Positions 10,901 to 28,726 of a DNA stretch of 64,000 nucleotides are shown piece by piece. Each line of letters opens with the position of its first letter. Position 1 is the first letter of the stretch. Origin of the DNA: Siphlonurus alternatus (lineage: Eukaryota; Arthropoda; Insecta; Ephemeroptera; Siphlonuridae). Position numbers and translations under genes: made by a program. The notes beneath the pieces were generated by a model. That model was not told the DNA's origin and did not search any database. It worked only from the letters and a program-made list of their open reading frames with translations. The stretch lies in the NCBI GenBank assembly GCA_949825025.1, contig OX463778.1:8856733-8920732 (forward strand). Reading direction: 5' to 3'.

Positions 10901-12592
10901 CATACATGAAAAAATTTTATTGCAGAAATGAATAGAGGGTACCAAATTATGCTACTTTGAATTTTTTCAGATTTTTTTGAGACCCGGAACTATTTTTAAA
11001 TAATTATTGAAAGTACTGTGATTTCAGTTGGCACCCCTGAATTCTTAATAAAAAGGATAGAGACTGAACGCCTATTGACGCCTCCAGGGGGCGTGGCCGC
11101 ACTTTCAATAATTATTTAAAAATAGTTCTGGGTTTCAAAAAAATGTAAAAGAATTCAGAGTGGCATAATTTGGTACCCTCTATTTATTTCTGCAATAAAT
11201 TTTTTCATATATGTTGTCCATTATAATATATAATAATTTATTTATAGCCGCGATCTCTGATCTTATTTAAAGTTCATATTAATTTTTTTAAACAAAGAAA
11301 TCATTTTAAATACTAAAATTAAAAATTAAATTATGAATTATGAATGTACCTGAGACAGGTGTTCTGAAGTTGTAAAAAAAAAGGTATTCATCAATGAAAT
11401 TTAAATTGTAATTTATTTACTTATATCATGTTTTTATAATATATATTAACAAAAAATCCCTTTGCATTATTTTTTATAATTTCTTTTACTTTCCTTAAGG
11501 TAGAGATAACGCCGAACAGCTGTTCGACGTACTCACATTTGATTAACATGTAAAACTTAGCAAATTCCCAAAAATTCTGACATTTTTTTTAGAGGCAGAT
11601 ATTAGTTCCTAAAAGCCATAGAAAAAGTTTCAAAACAATTTAACAAGCTGATTTTTTTTAGTTTGTCTCTCCATTTTGGAAAGCCCTATGCTGAAAATTA
11701 AAAAAATTATCTAAAAAAAAATCGGCTCGTTAAATTGTTTTGAATTTTTTTCTATGGCATTTAAGCACTATATATCTGTCTCTCAAAAAAATTTCATAAT
11801 TTCTGTGACTTTGCTAAGGTTTACATGTTAAGCAAAGGAGAGTACGTCGAACAGCTGTTCGGCGCGCGTTATCTCTACCTTAAGTAATTCACGTAACTAC
11901 AAATATATAGTCAAATTTCAAAAGCATAGGAAGCCAATACAGATACCGTAATCCGAGCATTACCAACAAGAAAGGGAGGAGGTGGGTTCGGAATGACCCA
12001 TACATATATTTTAAAACAAAAAGAATTTTAAAATACGACAATATCTAAAAAGAGTAGAAATTAACCTTTAAATTTGCATCCCTCCCTTAAAAAATGTGCA
12101 TGGCAGACAAAAAGTGTTTAATATCAGCTGGTTCATTTCCTGCATCAATATCAAAAGCTTAGGTGCTTTCGAAAACACATAAGTGCTCCGACATAAGTGT
12201 TATCCCCCCAGCCCCCCAGCCCCTCCCAACACCTGAAGCTTCAGCCAGCGTCTTTAGCTTTGAATTCAACAGGAGTCTGCCCAACCTCTCCCCCTAAATG
12301 TGGTAGCACTAGGGTGGTAGAAGATTCTTCTACTAATCCTAGGTATATATAGCACCAGGTCACAGCTTGCTGCTCTCTTATCAACGAAAAGCACGGGAGC
12401 GCACTCGAGAATTCACGAGTGGCTGACTGTCAATGCACAGTCAATGTTATGGTGTAGGAAAAAGGGGTATACCCCGCGCCGATAGATAAAAAAAAAAAAA
12501 AAAAAAAAACTTCAACTCACGAGACGCGCGGGCACGGCGGGCACGAGCAGCAGCAACAACAACAGCACAGGTGACATGACAGGGGACTGCAT
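3837..12592 (-). CDS. Predicted secreted BTB-BACK protein, BTBD17/LGALS3BP-like, paralogue A (8 coding exons, 555 aa)
   Basis: Assembled from consensus splice sites. Minus-strand exons are 12592-12521, 10469-10416, 9358-9285, 8735-8657, 8533-8432, 7474-7350, 6235-6031 and 4793-3837; all phases join and give 555 codons. Residues 1-22 form a signal peptide (MQSPVMSPVLLLLLLLVPAV...). Residues 43-53 (CYTPEKAREFC) hold a cysteine pair. The BTB fold is about 105-215 (LLERRLYTDCTFVVGPDNN, then EFQAHQLLLARASPIFEALF), BACK about 240-340, and an AT-rich C-terminal domain about 370-555 that resembles the TRAF-like tail of BTBD17. NIT, NHT and NNT sequons fit lumenal or extracellular exposure, as in galectin-3-binding protein and BTBD17, unlike the usual cytosolic CUL3-adaptor BTB proteins. 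The gene diverges from paralogue C. The introns are packed with MITEs. An AATAAA was not found just past the stop; an ATTAAA variant lies at 3745-3750. Confidence 0.85.
4870..4920. repeat. (TA)n microsatellite
   Basis: About 25 TA units in the last intron of paralogue A. The IYIYIY reading frame across it is an artefact. Confidence 0.95.
4993..5524. mobile_element. Foldback element, GGTAAGATAACG family (family 3), carrying a nested palindrome
   Basis: Outer arms run from TTAAGGTAAGATAACGCGACC to the reverse complement at 5500-5522. Hallmarks are AATATTCTCC, TATACAAATACGATCTAGTT and GAGTTATGAATTTTT, which meet at a short AACATGGAGGAATATGGAAC centre. Further copies lie at 31319-31674, 40908-41278, 58256-58490, 59262-59622, 60413-60800 and 61500-61690. 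A separate 157-bp palindrome (5098-5254, ends GGGCGCGATTCACGAAGCAG) is inserted in the left arm. Confidence 0.85.
6509..6857. mobile_element. Foldback element with TACAGGCCTCAAATTAAAAA ends
   Basis: The arms carry TTGACTGTCA-type ends, CAACATTTGGATTATTTTTT, CCGTGCGCGATGCA, GCGGGGGCTGCAAAGTAAGG and facing TGACGTCA blocks at the centre. A diverged sister copy lies at 20267-20620 in the matching intron region of paralogue C. Confidence 0.75.
6941..7085. mobile_element. Degenerate GGATCCAG-type MITE
   Basis: It opens with CAGGGGTGGATCCAGGGAG and contains the poly-C, AAATATTGGATTTAACATG and GGCCTTAATGGAAG landmarks of the family seen better at 47106-47291. The right end lacks a clear GGATCCGCGCCTG terminus. 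Confidence 0.55.
7637..8060. mobile_element. Family-1 MITE carrying a fragment of exon 5 of the surrounding gene
   Basis: The left arm opens AATGGACAACATACATG and the right arm ends TTTTTTCCATT. At the position where other copies have a short AGTTGGCACCC linker, this copy holds a roughly 69-bp insert (7798-7866) matching paralogue A exon 5. The usual AATCCTTAATAAAAAGGATAG follows, so the insert lies inside the element. Confidence 0.8.
7798..7866 (-). pseudogene. Captured exon-5 fragment (BTB amino-terminal part) inside a MITE
   Basis: On the minus strand it reads an intact splice acceptor (ATTTCAG), then codons for DWRTGSVKDRNRVLLE, and stops abruptly. It aligns base for base with 8485-8553 (exon 5 of paralogue A plus flanking intron) except for about two substitutions. 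It has no donor site, so if its acceptor were used it would truncate or shift the message. Confidence 0.85.
8843..8990. mobile_element. Small MITE with CTCTAACAC / TGACGTCA
   Basis: Ends ACCCTCTAACACCCTAAA and the inverted GAATGTTGGAGAGTTAA enclose TGACGTCAtAATG blocks. Relatives lie at 12838-12975 and 56385-56500. Confidence 0.6.
9415..9590. repeat. Foldback repeat with CCGGAAGTAGCC ends
   Basis: CCTTCCGGAAGTAGCCGGAAG near 9420 is answered by CACTTCCGGGCTACTTCCGG near 9551-9572. The AT-rich centre is unpaired. Confidence 0.6.
9714..10013. mobile_element. Diverged family-1 MITE
   Basis: It starts AATGGACAACCTGCATG and keeps GCGTCAATAGACG and the poorly conserved right arm AATAAAAATTTTCAT. 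It lies in an intron of paralogue A. Confidence 0.7.
10085..10375. repeat. Short palindrome (10085-10208) followed by a TCTTCAACTCATCC repeat
   Basis: AGTCGTCTCCATTTATCTTTG near 10094 returns inverted near 10185-10205. From 10222 the sequence is the dispersed repeat also found at 1530-1780 and 14580-14756. Confidence 0.6.
10648..10852. mobile_element. MITE with CCGGAATAATGAGCTATCTGC arms
   Basis: The left arm CGTCCGGAATAATGAGCTAT and the right arm ATAGCTCATTATTTCGGACG are inverted, with an inner pair around GCAATGAGCTGTC. Relatives lie at 15017-15215 and, more diverged, near 56586-56900 and 63765-63840. Confidence 0.75.
10892..11222. mobile_element. Family-1 MITE, well preserved
   Basis: Ends AATGAACAACATACATG and ATGTTGTCCATT. 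Includes ACCAAATTATGCTACTTTGA, TTGGCACCCCTGAATTC and GCGTGGCCGCAC. Lies between exons 1 and 2 of paralogue A. Confidence 0.85.
11497..11884. mobile_element. Foldback element with AACAGCTGTTCGACGTA (family 4)
   Basis: Outer arms TTAAGGTAGAGATAACGCCG and its reverse complement (about 11860-11884) enclose AACAGCTGTTCG, then ATTAACATGTAAA, then AAAATCAGC/GGCTCGTTAAATTG blocks around a CCATTTTGGAAAGCCC centre. A second, truncated copy is at 33238-33618. Confidence 0.8.
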
Positions 12593-12837
12593 CGCACCTG
12601 TAAGGACCAAGAGGCTACGGTCAAGCTGCAAGAGGTGTAATTGTTGTGAATATCATGTCAATTGTTTTCCATTTTTTTAACCATAAACCTGTCCAATTGA
12701 CTATAATTGATAATCTTCTAATGGACAACATATGAATGTAGTTTTTATTGCATCATATTTGAATAGCTAGAGCATATCGAGTTATACCTCGAGTTGTATA
12801 GTGACAATTTCTTTAAGATTTGTTTGAAACATCTAGC

Positions 12838-12975
12838 ACTCTCAAAATTGAGGAGAAAGACGCTGCATGGGTTTCATAGTCATGCAACGTCTTTCCCTAT
12901 GCTTGCGTGTTAACTATTTGCATGACTTATATGACGTCACAGCGTTTTGCAGTACGATTTTAAGAGTGTTAGATA
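12838..12975. mobile_element. Small MITE, relative of 8843-8990
   Basis: CTAGCACTCTCAAAATTGAG at the left and TTTTAAGAGTGTTAGA at the right are inverted. The centre has repeated CATGCAACGTC and TGACGTCACAGCG. Confidence 0.6.
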
Positions 12976-13344
12976 TTAAAAAATAATAAATAAATAAATA
13001 AATTGACAATACATAACAACTTGAGTGAGTTTATATATATATATATATATATATTATAATATCTAATTACAAAAAAAAAAAGAGGTAAAAAAGTTTTGCA
13101 ATACATAAAATTCACGCAGATAGTCCATTATGTACACCTCTACCTCTGGATATCACAAATTTTACTCCAGCCTGCTGCTGTCTATTAAAGCTGCTGCTCA
13201 AATAGACAAAGAGATGCAGATTTGCTTTGGGAGCGATAAAAAAAGCACCCAATCAATCTATAGACTTATACGTGGTAATGCCTAGAAATAATGCAGGTGT
13301 AAAGTTCTTGATGTCCAGAGGCCGGTGCATGTACAGTACATCTG

Positions 13345-13567
13345 TGGTGATGACTTGAAATTACATTAAATCCCTTCCATGTTTCTAGTTAATGACGTTA
13401 CCTTTCAGGCGGACAGCGAGGTTGACGCCGCTCCGCTCCACCGTCCAATGTTCGCTCCGTCGCTCCGCAGACGCTTTTTTGTTGGACCATCAAGCGCCGC
13501 GTTACGGTGGCCTTCACAGAGTTTACTTGTTGGAGCTCTTTAACCCGAGCTGGGAGGGGGAGGGGCA
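13345..13567 (-). other. Non-coding first exon and start of intron 1, paralogue A (inverted duplicate)
   Basis: Minus-strand sequence from 13567 down to 13402 is a CpG-rich leader ending CTGAAAG before a GTAACG donor at 13401. The next 56 bases are the start of intron 1. The whole block is nearly base-identical to 16024-16249 in opposite orientation; the clearest difference is CCTGAAAG against TCTGAAAG next to the donor. No ATG of the main frame lies in it, so it is a 5' UTR exon spliced to the signal-peptide exon at 12597. The exact transcription start is not visible and there is no TATA box at its edge. Confidence 0.7.
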
Positions 13568-13657
13568 ATTTCGCAGTCTTGAAAACAACAACATATATGA
13601 GCTTGATAGAATATAAAAAAAAAACGTAAAATATAATTATAGTCACTCGAAATACAA

Positions 13658-13791
13658 GTAATGTACACTCGTCGCCTTTGGAAAATTTCCCACTTGCAGC
13701 CTTGTTAATCACCATGCCTTGTGTTATTCTTACGAGGCATGATGATTAACAAGGCTGCAAGTGGGAAATTTTCCAAGGTGACGACTGTACA
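13658..13791. repeat. Near-perfect palindrome in the divergent promoter region
   Basis: TGGAAAATTTCCCACTTGCA, followed by GCCTTGTTAATCA, reappears as its reverse complement at about 13740-13780 after a GCCTTGTGTTATTCTTACGAGGC centre. The arms are about 60 bp. Confidence 0.85.
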
Positions 13792-15016
13792 TCTAGGGAC
13801 AGCTGGAAAGTTGCAGTCATCCAAGAAACAAATATTTGCAGTTTCCAGGTATACAAAAGTACTTTTTTGATATCAGTCTCCAAGTTTTACAGTTATTATA
13901 AAATTCAACATTACATGCTGTTGTGTAAGATTTATTCTATTAGATGTAATATTTAAGTTCTTCGCATATCATCGCTTCATAATTTTATAATCACGAAGAA
14001 ATTTAATCTTAAAAAAAAAGGAAGATTAGCGTACCACATATACCGCAATTTTGAAAGACAAATTTAAGCTTGAAGTTTTTTAATATTATTTTTCACTTCA
14101 TATCATCAGACACGAGTTCTAAGAACTACCAATCACGTGACCTCTTTGACCTTGAGTATAATAACATTATCTCGAAATAACATGTACATAGTTTAGCGAT
14201 CGCAATTTGGACTTATTTTTTGTTTACTGTCAACTAAAATTAATTACATAGTCAAATATTATGAAAGATAATGCGACACAGGGTCAATCTGGGCAGAAAA
14301 GGGCACGCAGAGCTTCAAATTTGAACCGGAGTTGGACCAGCGAAGGGTGCTTTTTTATTAGTTGTTTTAGTATATTATATTTTGTTGCTTGTTTTTTAAT
14401 CATATATAATGTTAAAGATCATTCTGTAACCTTGGCCATGTAGAATAAAAAAAAGGCAACTTGCGTGCAAAAAAATCTCTACCATAATAATTATCTTACA
14501 AGTCCTTTATACACAGCAATTATATATAATGAAATACGCAAACTGCTATAAAATTACATGTAAAAAAAAAAAAACTCCCCTAGTTGAAAAACTACGTCTT
14601 CAACTCATCCTTACACGTCTAATTTAAAGTATAAGGATGAAATGAAAATAATATTTTTAACATTTCTTTTTATGCTCAAGAAGAGGAAATTAGACGAGAG
14701 GAGAGATTAATAGCGAAAAAAAAAAAAAATGAAATTTATTTCAACTCGGGTCCCAAGATCAGTTCAGTTTAATAGGATTTTTATTGTATTAAAAATCACA
14801 GTACAAAATAGATACACATAGTCGAGTCAGATAAAAATATCTATACACTCAAATCAACGTTGATTATTGCATGTTTGCTTAAAAACTAAAATTAGAAAAA
14901 AAAATGCATATATAAAACACATAATAGAAAAATACTGTATTTTGTACTTAATTGGCCCCAATAGGTATACTTCCCGCTGTACATACCTGTTCAACAACGT
15001 GCCTACCTGCCAGGGT

Positions 15017-15215
15017 GTCATGTGTCCCTTGTCCGGAATAATGAGTCTAACACGATTTTGTTGCAATAATGAGCCATCTGCTATATTCATGTGAGTACAA
15101 CAATGAAATATATTTTATACTTATTTACAACTCATAATTGCGATCACCATTGCAGATAGCTCCTCATCATTGCAACAAAATCGTTGTAGGCTCATTATTC
15201 CGGACGAGGGACGAT
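15017..15215. mobile_element. CCGGAATAATGAG-type MITE
   Basis: The left arm CCCTTGTCCGGAATAATGAG matches the inverted right arm CTCATTATTCCGGACGAGGG. The inner GCAATAATGAGCCATCTGC / GCAGATAGCTCCTCATC pairing gives a long hairpin. Confidence 0.75.
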
Positions 15216-16023
15216 ATGGGACAAGTACCCAAAGTTGAGGCAGTTTTCATCAAATTATATAAATGGTACTAATTGAATGCATACATGATCTTGCTATGTA
15301 TATCTTATGTTCTACAATATGTATATACATTATTAACTATATTAATAATGTAAGTTACTAATTTAATTACTTGATTTCAGTAAAATACCTTGTAGATTTT
15401 ATAATGATGTCTTCATTAATTTGCAATGCAGAGAAAAACTACACCTCGGGAACGTTCATCTTGCTCATGTGTATAATCGGGGCTGTCACAAAAGATGGAA
15501 ATGTAACTAATTTTGTTACTATGAAATTGAATAGCATTCTCCAATGGACATTTTTTATTTGACTCTTTGAAGCTCCAAAAATGAAACTGGGGTAACTCTT
15601 GAACTGTTTTTAGAAATTAAAAATATTTATTTGATAATTTGGCACTATAAATTGATTAATTAATCACAATATAAACATAGATCTATTTCAGCCTGTCTCG
15701 AGGTGCACACTTCTGGACAGTATAAACTTTATACTCCTGCCTGATTTCTGATTTGCCATAAAGCTTTAGTTAAAATTTAAAATATAAAGATGAAAGAAGC
15801 ACATATGCATGCAATTTTGGAGAATAAAGAGAAACACCAAGTCTTTCAATATCAAAACCATAACATAAAATGCATGGTAATTCACACAAAAAAATAGAAG
15901 TAAATTTTATCATGTCCAGAGCTTACATGTTATCTGAAAAATAAAGTAATTACTTCTCTTTTTTAACTTTTTTCTACAGTAATATTTTCAGCAAGTCTTG
16001 TTGTTCTTCAAGTCTGCCGGCGT

Positions 16024-16249
16024 AATCACCCCTCCCCCTCCCAGCTCGGGTTAAAGAGCTCCAACAAGTAAACTCTGTGAAGGCCACCGTAACGCGGCGC
16101 TTGATGGTCCAACAAAAAAGCGTCTGCGGAGCGACGGAGCGAACATTGGACGGTGGAGCGGAGCGGCGTCAACCTCGCTGTCCGTCTGAAAGGTAACGTC
16201 ATTAACTAGAAACATGGAAGGGATTTAATGTAATTTCAAGTCATCACCA
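16024..16249 (+). other. Non-coding first exon and start of intron 1, paralogue C (inverted duplicate)
   Basis: A CpG-rich leader from about 16024 to 16192 ends TCTGAAAG before a GTAACGTC donor at 16193. It is followed by 57 intron bases that also match the minus-strand partner at 13345-13401. It splices to the signal-peptide exon, whose acceptor is at 16933-16934. Confidence 0.7.
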
Positions 16250-16262
16250 TATAGCTGTACCT

Positions 16263-16580
16263 AATAGACAACCTGCATGAATTTTTGTATTGCAGAAATG
16301 AACAGAGGGTACGAAACTATGCCATTCTGATTTTTTTTTCACATTTTTTTGTCATATATTGCTAAAAAGTAATTTTAAGTTCAATTTTGTACCGTCGCTC
16401 CTTTTAGGTCGTATCTTCTTATTAAAAAGTGAAGCCTATTGACGCCACTCTGTACTTTTAATAATTTTTAAATTGTTTCCAGGCTTTAAAAAATCTGAAA
16501 AAAATCAGAATAGCATTGGCATGATTTGGTACTCTCTTTTCATTTCTGCAATAAAAAAAATCATGGCAGGTTGTTCATTT
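16263..16580. mobile_element. Diverged family-1 MITE in intron 1 of paralogue C
   Basis: The left end GACAACCTGCATGAATTTTT and TTGCAGAAATGAACAGAGGG are answered by CATTTCTGCAATAAA and GGCAGGTTGTTCATT. Confidence 0.7.
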
Positions 16581-16939
16581 ATTACCATTTTCTCTTGCGT
16601 CAGCGACAGTTAGATAATATAAAAAAACATTCAGAGTGCAAACTATATATTATAGTCCAGTGATTATACATAAAATACAGTATACAATATATATTACATA
16701 AAAATTTACGTACAAAAAAAATTCTCGACTAAAAACTATAAAACGATACCTTACAGAGACTAAAAATATCGAATTTTATTATTAAACTTCTACCTGCATG
16801 GTAACTATAATAGGAGATAGGAGCCTCAGTAGATTCAAAATGTTTACCAAAGGCTAAAATAAAATCTGAAAACATTGACATTTGTAATGTCTTTCATACT
16901 ATATGCACTATATCCACGTAAATTGTATGTACAGGTGCG

Positions 16940-24202
<7,263 letters not shown>

Positions 24203-24306
24203 ATGAAGTTATGAATAATTGATTAAATTAATTAATTGATTTATGTCATGAAGTAGTATATTGAAAATTATATCATTTAATTATAATGTTCTCATTGTAA
24301 TTTTGA

Positions 24307-24312
24307 AATAAA
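24307..24312 (+). promoter_or_regulatory. Polyadenylation signal AATAAA, paralogue C
   Basis: AATAAA about 105 bases after the stop codon at 24202, within an AT-rich 3' UTR. Confidence 0.6.
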
Positions 24313-24417
24313 AATTAATAGCTTCTAAATTGATATATTGTTTCCTTTTATTTTCTATTTTTACATTAAATTTTTATCCTTCCTCTTTATTTTTTAACTT
24401 TTAAAAAGCTTTAAGAG

Positions 24418-24628
24418 CTGTCTCACACAGAATCGTATGACTTCGCAGCGTATGATGACAAAATAATAAAGAATTAACCAATGAGATCAGTTGTATAATA
24501 CGTGCGCACACAGCTTCGTTTCATATCGCATGCGATCGTACGTTTCTCATTTAAAACCACGGTTCTAAATTTTTCATACGAAGTCATACGATACCATACG
24601 ATGCGATACGATGGCAGTGTGTGACCCT
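24418..24628. mobile_element. Foldback MITE with CACAC.GAATCGTATGA arms
   Basis: TGTCTCACACAGAATCGTATG at the left and CGATACGATGGCAGTGTGTGA at the right are inverted. Tandem CGATACGATGC-like units lie inside the arms. Confidence 0.7.
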
Positions 24629-25220
24629 CCTTACTTTTTATCATTCTTCATTTGTTAAAATCTTTGAGTAATGTTCATTACGAGGCAATTACCCAAAATT
24701 TATAAAAAAAATTGAAATGGATCGATCCTGTTTTCAGATGTTCAGATGTACAAATAAGTAAAGGTTGAGAGGATCAGTCATGGATTTAGAGGGGGAGGAA
24801 GAGGGGTGCGTGAGGCTGTTAAATCATAGAATAATTGAATGCTGGACAATTAATAAATATTGATAATAATTAATTTATATTTATTGCTCTTCGATTGTGT
24901 ACTATATAAAATATATTCACGTAAAATTTTCAAACATTTTAATCACAACCTGATAATGATTGTGATACACTCAAGAAATAGAGATAAAATTTTTAAAAAA
25001 GTAACTCTGAAAATTTGTAATATCCTAGCTGCCAGCAACAAAAATAAATATTCAACGTCAATTAATGACCATATATAATGTAATATTTGATAGAGAACAT
25101 TACGATCTATGATATGATTTGCAACAAAGCAATCGCAACAACAAAGAAATGTAATCAACAAAACAAGCACAAATTTAGTAATTGTTTAAAAGCATTGTAT
25201 ACTTATATTATGTAATAATG

Positions 25221-25221
25221 C

Positions 25222-25283
<62 letters not shown>
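25221..25283. repeat. (TA)n microsatellite
   Basis: About 30 TA units; a poly-C run follows at about 25345-25355. Confidence 0.95.
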
Positions 25284-25285
<2 letters not shown>

Positions 25286-25415
25286 CATTTGTGCATTTTT
25301 GTATAATACATTCACAAGAATATTATAGTATAATATAATATACCCCCCCCCCCCATATATGAGCTTGAAGCTCGAGGAGGAGTAATGGGTAGAGATAAAG
25401 GAGGGAAAGGGTTGC

Positions 25416-25612
25416 AGACAGGGCGGATCCAGCCCGCGGCTCTGGGGAGAAGGGGGGGGGGGGGCGGTGCCCTATCCCGCAATGTTAAATTTTGGGGTGG
25501 GAGGGGGGTGACGAGTAGTGGGTGGTAATACTTTCAATGTGATTTGGGACCATTGGGGGGGGGGGGGGGAGATCGCCTCCATCGCCCCCCCCCCCCCTTG
25601 GATCCGCGCCTG
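25416..25612. mobile_element. GGATCCAG-type MITE
   Basis: Starts CAGGGCGGATCCAGC and ends TTGGATCCGCGCCTG. It carries poly-G tracts and CCCTATCCCGCAATGTTAAA like the copy at 19607-19787. Confidence 0.8.
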
Positions 25613-25679
25613 ATTGCAGAGGGCTTATAGTGGCGGCAGACATCGTGGAAAGAATTAATGGGTGAGCTTTGCTTGGCTA

Positions 25680-25919
25680 ACTTCATTAAGATGCATTTCC
25701 ATGGAGCGATGTCAAGCGGGGCGAGAAAGGCGCACTCTCTTCAATATGAATCAATATCATGTGGCAGCCATGTTGGCGTGGAAATCTCGCTTTCCCGCAG
25801 TAATTAAATCCTATCAAAATTTTCTCACGCTAAAAACGGACACCATATGATTGTTATTAAATTAATTTCACATTTCTCGAACCGCTTGACATCGCTTCAT
25901 GCATGGAAAAGCACCTTTA
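25680..25919. mobile_element. CATGGAGCGATGTCAAG-type MITE
   Basis: The left end ATGCATTTCCATGGAGCGAT is answered by TTCATGCATGGAAAAGCACC. The middle holds GGCAGCCATGTTGGCG. Confidence 0.7.
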
Positions 25920-25984
25920 AAAAAGATGTCAAAAATTAATTAATAAATAAAAATTTTATCCTTAAAATGACGTGTTCTGCGAGA

Positions 25985-26257
25985 AAAGAGATTCCGATTG
26001 TCTCGAAGACTTCAGCTCAGGGAGAAACCCTGTAGCTATAGCAGCTTATCCCATAACCCTTCCTCAGGTTACCTCACCTGACTGCATGGTCTTTAGAAGT
26101 GAATGACGACATTCTTCTACAGTGCCTATCGTCACCCATAACTGCTCCAATGTCATGATATGAACCGCATGAAAGATTCTAAATTATCGTTGCAATTTTT
26201 GTAGAAAATGCTGATCTTCCTCTAAACATATACTAAGGGGTCCATAGAATATAAAAC

Positions 26258-26315
<58 letters not shown>

Positions 26316-26830
26316 TGATTTCACCTAGGGGTCTTGGACACCCACTTCTAGCTATACGCAAGGTAGTTATAGGAACCCAATAACGCAATTAATTACGCCA
26401 CAAATTGGCAGTAGTGCCAAAGCCGGGGCCAATATTGTCTATCGTTGGGCGGCCGGAACAAGAGGGTTCTGGGAAAGTAGACACTTAAAATTTTGTTGCC
26501 TAAGAGAGCCGGTTCATGCTGGTGTTGTCTGATATTACTCTAAGCAAGGTTGGCTTTATAAAGGAACGTTGACTCTAAGAAGCATTGTTAGAGCTGCAGC
26601 AGCACGGGGGCTATTAACGAGAAGATACCGTCCATGCAGTTATAGATACATCGAGGTCTCTCATATTACCTATGAAACCGAGAGGTCTGACGCTTGGTCC
26701 ATATCATTGCACTAGCAAGGCAAGTGAGGAATGTTCAATCATTTTTGTATTACCAATTGGCAACACTGAAAATTAAACGTAAATAACTTTTTCGTACAAA
26801 GGGTATTCATATTGAATGTATTATTTATTT
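25985..26830. other. Unassigned moderately GC-rich stretch with a (TA)n tract
   Basis: A (TA)n run occupies 26263-26312. The flanks (AACCCTGTAGCTATAGCAGC..., GAGAGCCGGTTCATGCTGGT...) have normal base composition but no long open frame on either strand and no repeat partner that I can see in this window. It may be an old mobile-element body or non-coding sequence. Confidence 0.35.
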
Positions 26831-26834
26831 AACT

Positions 26835-27185
26835 TTTCCGAATTTTACCTTTGCCGGCATTCGATGTAATCCTTCTGTATGTAGTATGTTGCGATGGTCA
26901 CTTAGTGTTCGTGCGCGTCACTAACACTTGCATGTACTACGTACACATATATATCACTACGTTTCGATAGTCAACCACTTTCTTCCTTACTGAGACTCAG
27001 ATCACCTTTGGAAGAGAGCGGTTGACTATCAAAATGTAGTTACTGATATGTGTATATAGTACATGCAAGTGTTAGTGACGTGCACGAACACTAAAAAAGT
27101 GACCATCGCAACATAATACATACTAACAGAAGGATTACATATCAAACACCGGAAAAGGTGAAAGTCCAAAAAGTTAAGTAACAAA
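26835..27185. mobile_element. Foldback element
   Basis: Arms such as CATTCGATGTAATCCTTCTG / CAGAAGGATTACATATC, GCGATGGTCAC / GTGACCATCGC and CTAACACTTGCATGTAC / GTACATGCAAGTGTTAG are inverted around a GGAAGAGAGCGGTTGAC centre. Confidence 0.85.
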
Positions 27186-27449
27186 AATACATTCAAAACT
27201 GAAAACAGTGTAAAGCACTTATTCAAATATATTAAATAATATATTATAAATAATAAAAAAATTAAAAAATATTTAAAATACATAATTATATAAACCATAA
27301 TTATGTAATTTATAAGCGAAAGGTAAACATGTGAAAATATCAGCTTGTAATTTATGCAACCTGCTTTACTTTAGTGCATAAGCAGTTACCTAATTTACAG
27401 TGAAGTGTCATTTCATTTGCTGAGTGAAAAATACAAAAATGAAATAATA

Positions 27450-27592
27450 AGGGGCATTCACAAAGCTTTAAGGCCACATTTAGGGCTCAATAATTTAAAG
27501 CCTTATTTTAGGCATGCTTTTGAGACCCAAAATTTCTGGTCTTAAATTATCGAGCCCTAAATGTGGCCTTAAGGCTTCGTGAATGCCTCTTC
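27450..27592. repeat. Near-perfect hairpin element
   Basis: GGGGCATTCACAAAGCTTTA with AGGCCACATTTAGGGCTC at the left returns inverted at 27540-27590. The stem is about 60 bp. Confidence 0.85.
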
Positions 27593-27808
27593 ACAAGACT
27601 TAATTATTTTTATTGTTAAAAGTGCTACAAATTAATTGTAAATTAATTTATGCGTTACTTGCGACGGACTGCGAGGTGACAATAATATTGAACAAAAAAT
27701 TTAAAAGTATAAAAAAGTTAACGCGCTTTAAAGAAAAAAAAACACTATCGATATCATGAAAAATGTCAGCTGTATTCTCCTTGCACAAAAGCCAATAGAG
27801 TTAATTAA

Positions 27809-28726
27809 GGGTAAGATAACACGAACAATCGATTGTTGTTAGTCCCATTTGATTAACATGTAAACCTTAGTAACCTCATAATGATTCTGAATTTTTTTTT
27901 GAGAGACAGTTCTTGGCATTAAAAAAATATGGAGAAAATTTCAAAACAATCGGACGATCCAATTTTTTTAAATTAATTTTTTAGTTTCGGTCAGAGATGC
28001 AAAACTTCGCGCGAAACATGGTGCGCGAAACTTTCGCGAAACTTTCGCGCGAATATTCGCGAAACTTCGCGAAAATTTCGCGAAATTTAAAAAATGACTG
28101 TCGCAATGCGATTTTTCATATATTAATCAAAAAATTAAGAAAACAAGATAAAATGGCCCCTTTCATGACCTCTCTATCCTCGAATGTGTTAAATGATTTT
28201 AAAAATAATTAAAAGTAATTTTTAAAATTAAAAAAAAGAAATAAAATTTTTTCTATCTAATAAATTAAATTTTGAACTCTTTTTTAATTCATTTATGCAA
28301 TTAAACCTGTCATTAAAGTAAAATTAGGAAGAAAACGGCGTATTCATTAAATACGATTCGAAAAAGAAGAGCGGGAAATTCAAATATATCAATTTCGCGA
28401 AGTTTCGCTCGAAACTTTCGCGAAACTTGGCTTGCGAAACTTCGCGAATATTCGCGAAACTAGCGAAATTTCGCGCGAAGCTTCGCGAAGCGTTGCATCA
28501 CTGGTTTCGGTCTCCATGGGAAAGCCCTATACTGAAAATTTAAAAAATTAATTTAAAAAAATTGGATCGTCCGATTGTTTTGAAATTTTCTCCATATTTT
28601 TTTAATGCCAAGAACTGTCACTCAAAAAAAAATCAGAATTATTATATATGAGGTTGCGTGCTAAGGTTTACATGTTATTCAAATGGGACTACCAACAATC
28701 GATTGTTCGTGTTATCTTACCCTTAA
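27809..28726. mobile_element. Foldback element with ACAATCGATTGTT, hosting a second element
   Basis: Outer arms AAGGGTAAGATAACACGAAC and its inverse end at about 27984 and resume at about 28505. They are related in design to family 4 (ATTAACATGTAAACC, GGAAAGCCCTATACTGAAAA). The interruption is the TCGCG-rich element at 27986-28505. Confidence 0.8.
27986..28505. mobile_element. Element with GAAACTTTCGCG-rich ends
   Basis: Both ends are dense in overlapping GCGAAAC/TTCGCG words, each a palindrome-like octamer: left GATGCAAAACTTCGCGCGAA, right GCTTCGCGAAGCGTTGCATC. The AT-rich middle includes AAATTAAGAAAACAAGATAA. A second, rearranged copy lies at 30978-31800. Confidence 0.8.

Larger units (their letters stand above)
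13568..16023. promoter_or_regulatory. Shared upstream region between the divergent paralogues
   Basis: The 2.45 kb between the two leader exons must hold the promoters of both genes. It also holds a near-perfect palindrome (13658-13791), a TCTTCAACTCATCC repeat (14580-14756) and a CCGGAATAATGAG MITE (15017-15215). CCCCTCCCCCTCCCAGC touches each leader exon and may be a promoter-proximal element; that is inference. No protein-coding frame is convincing here. Confidence 0.55.
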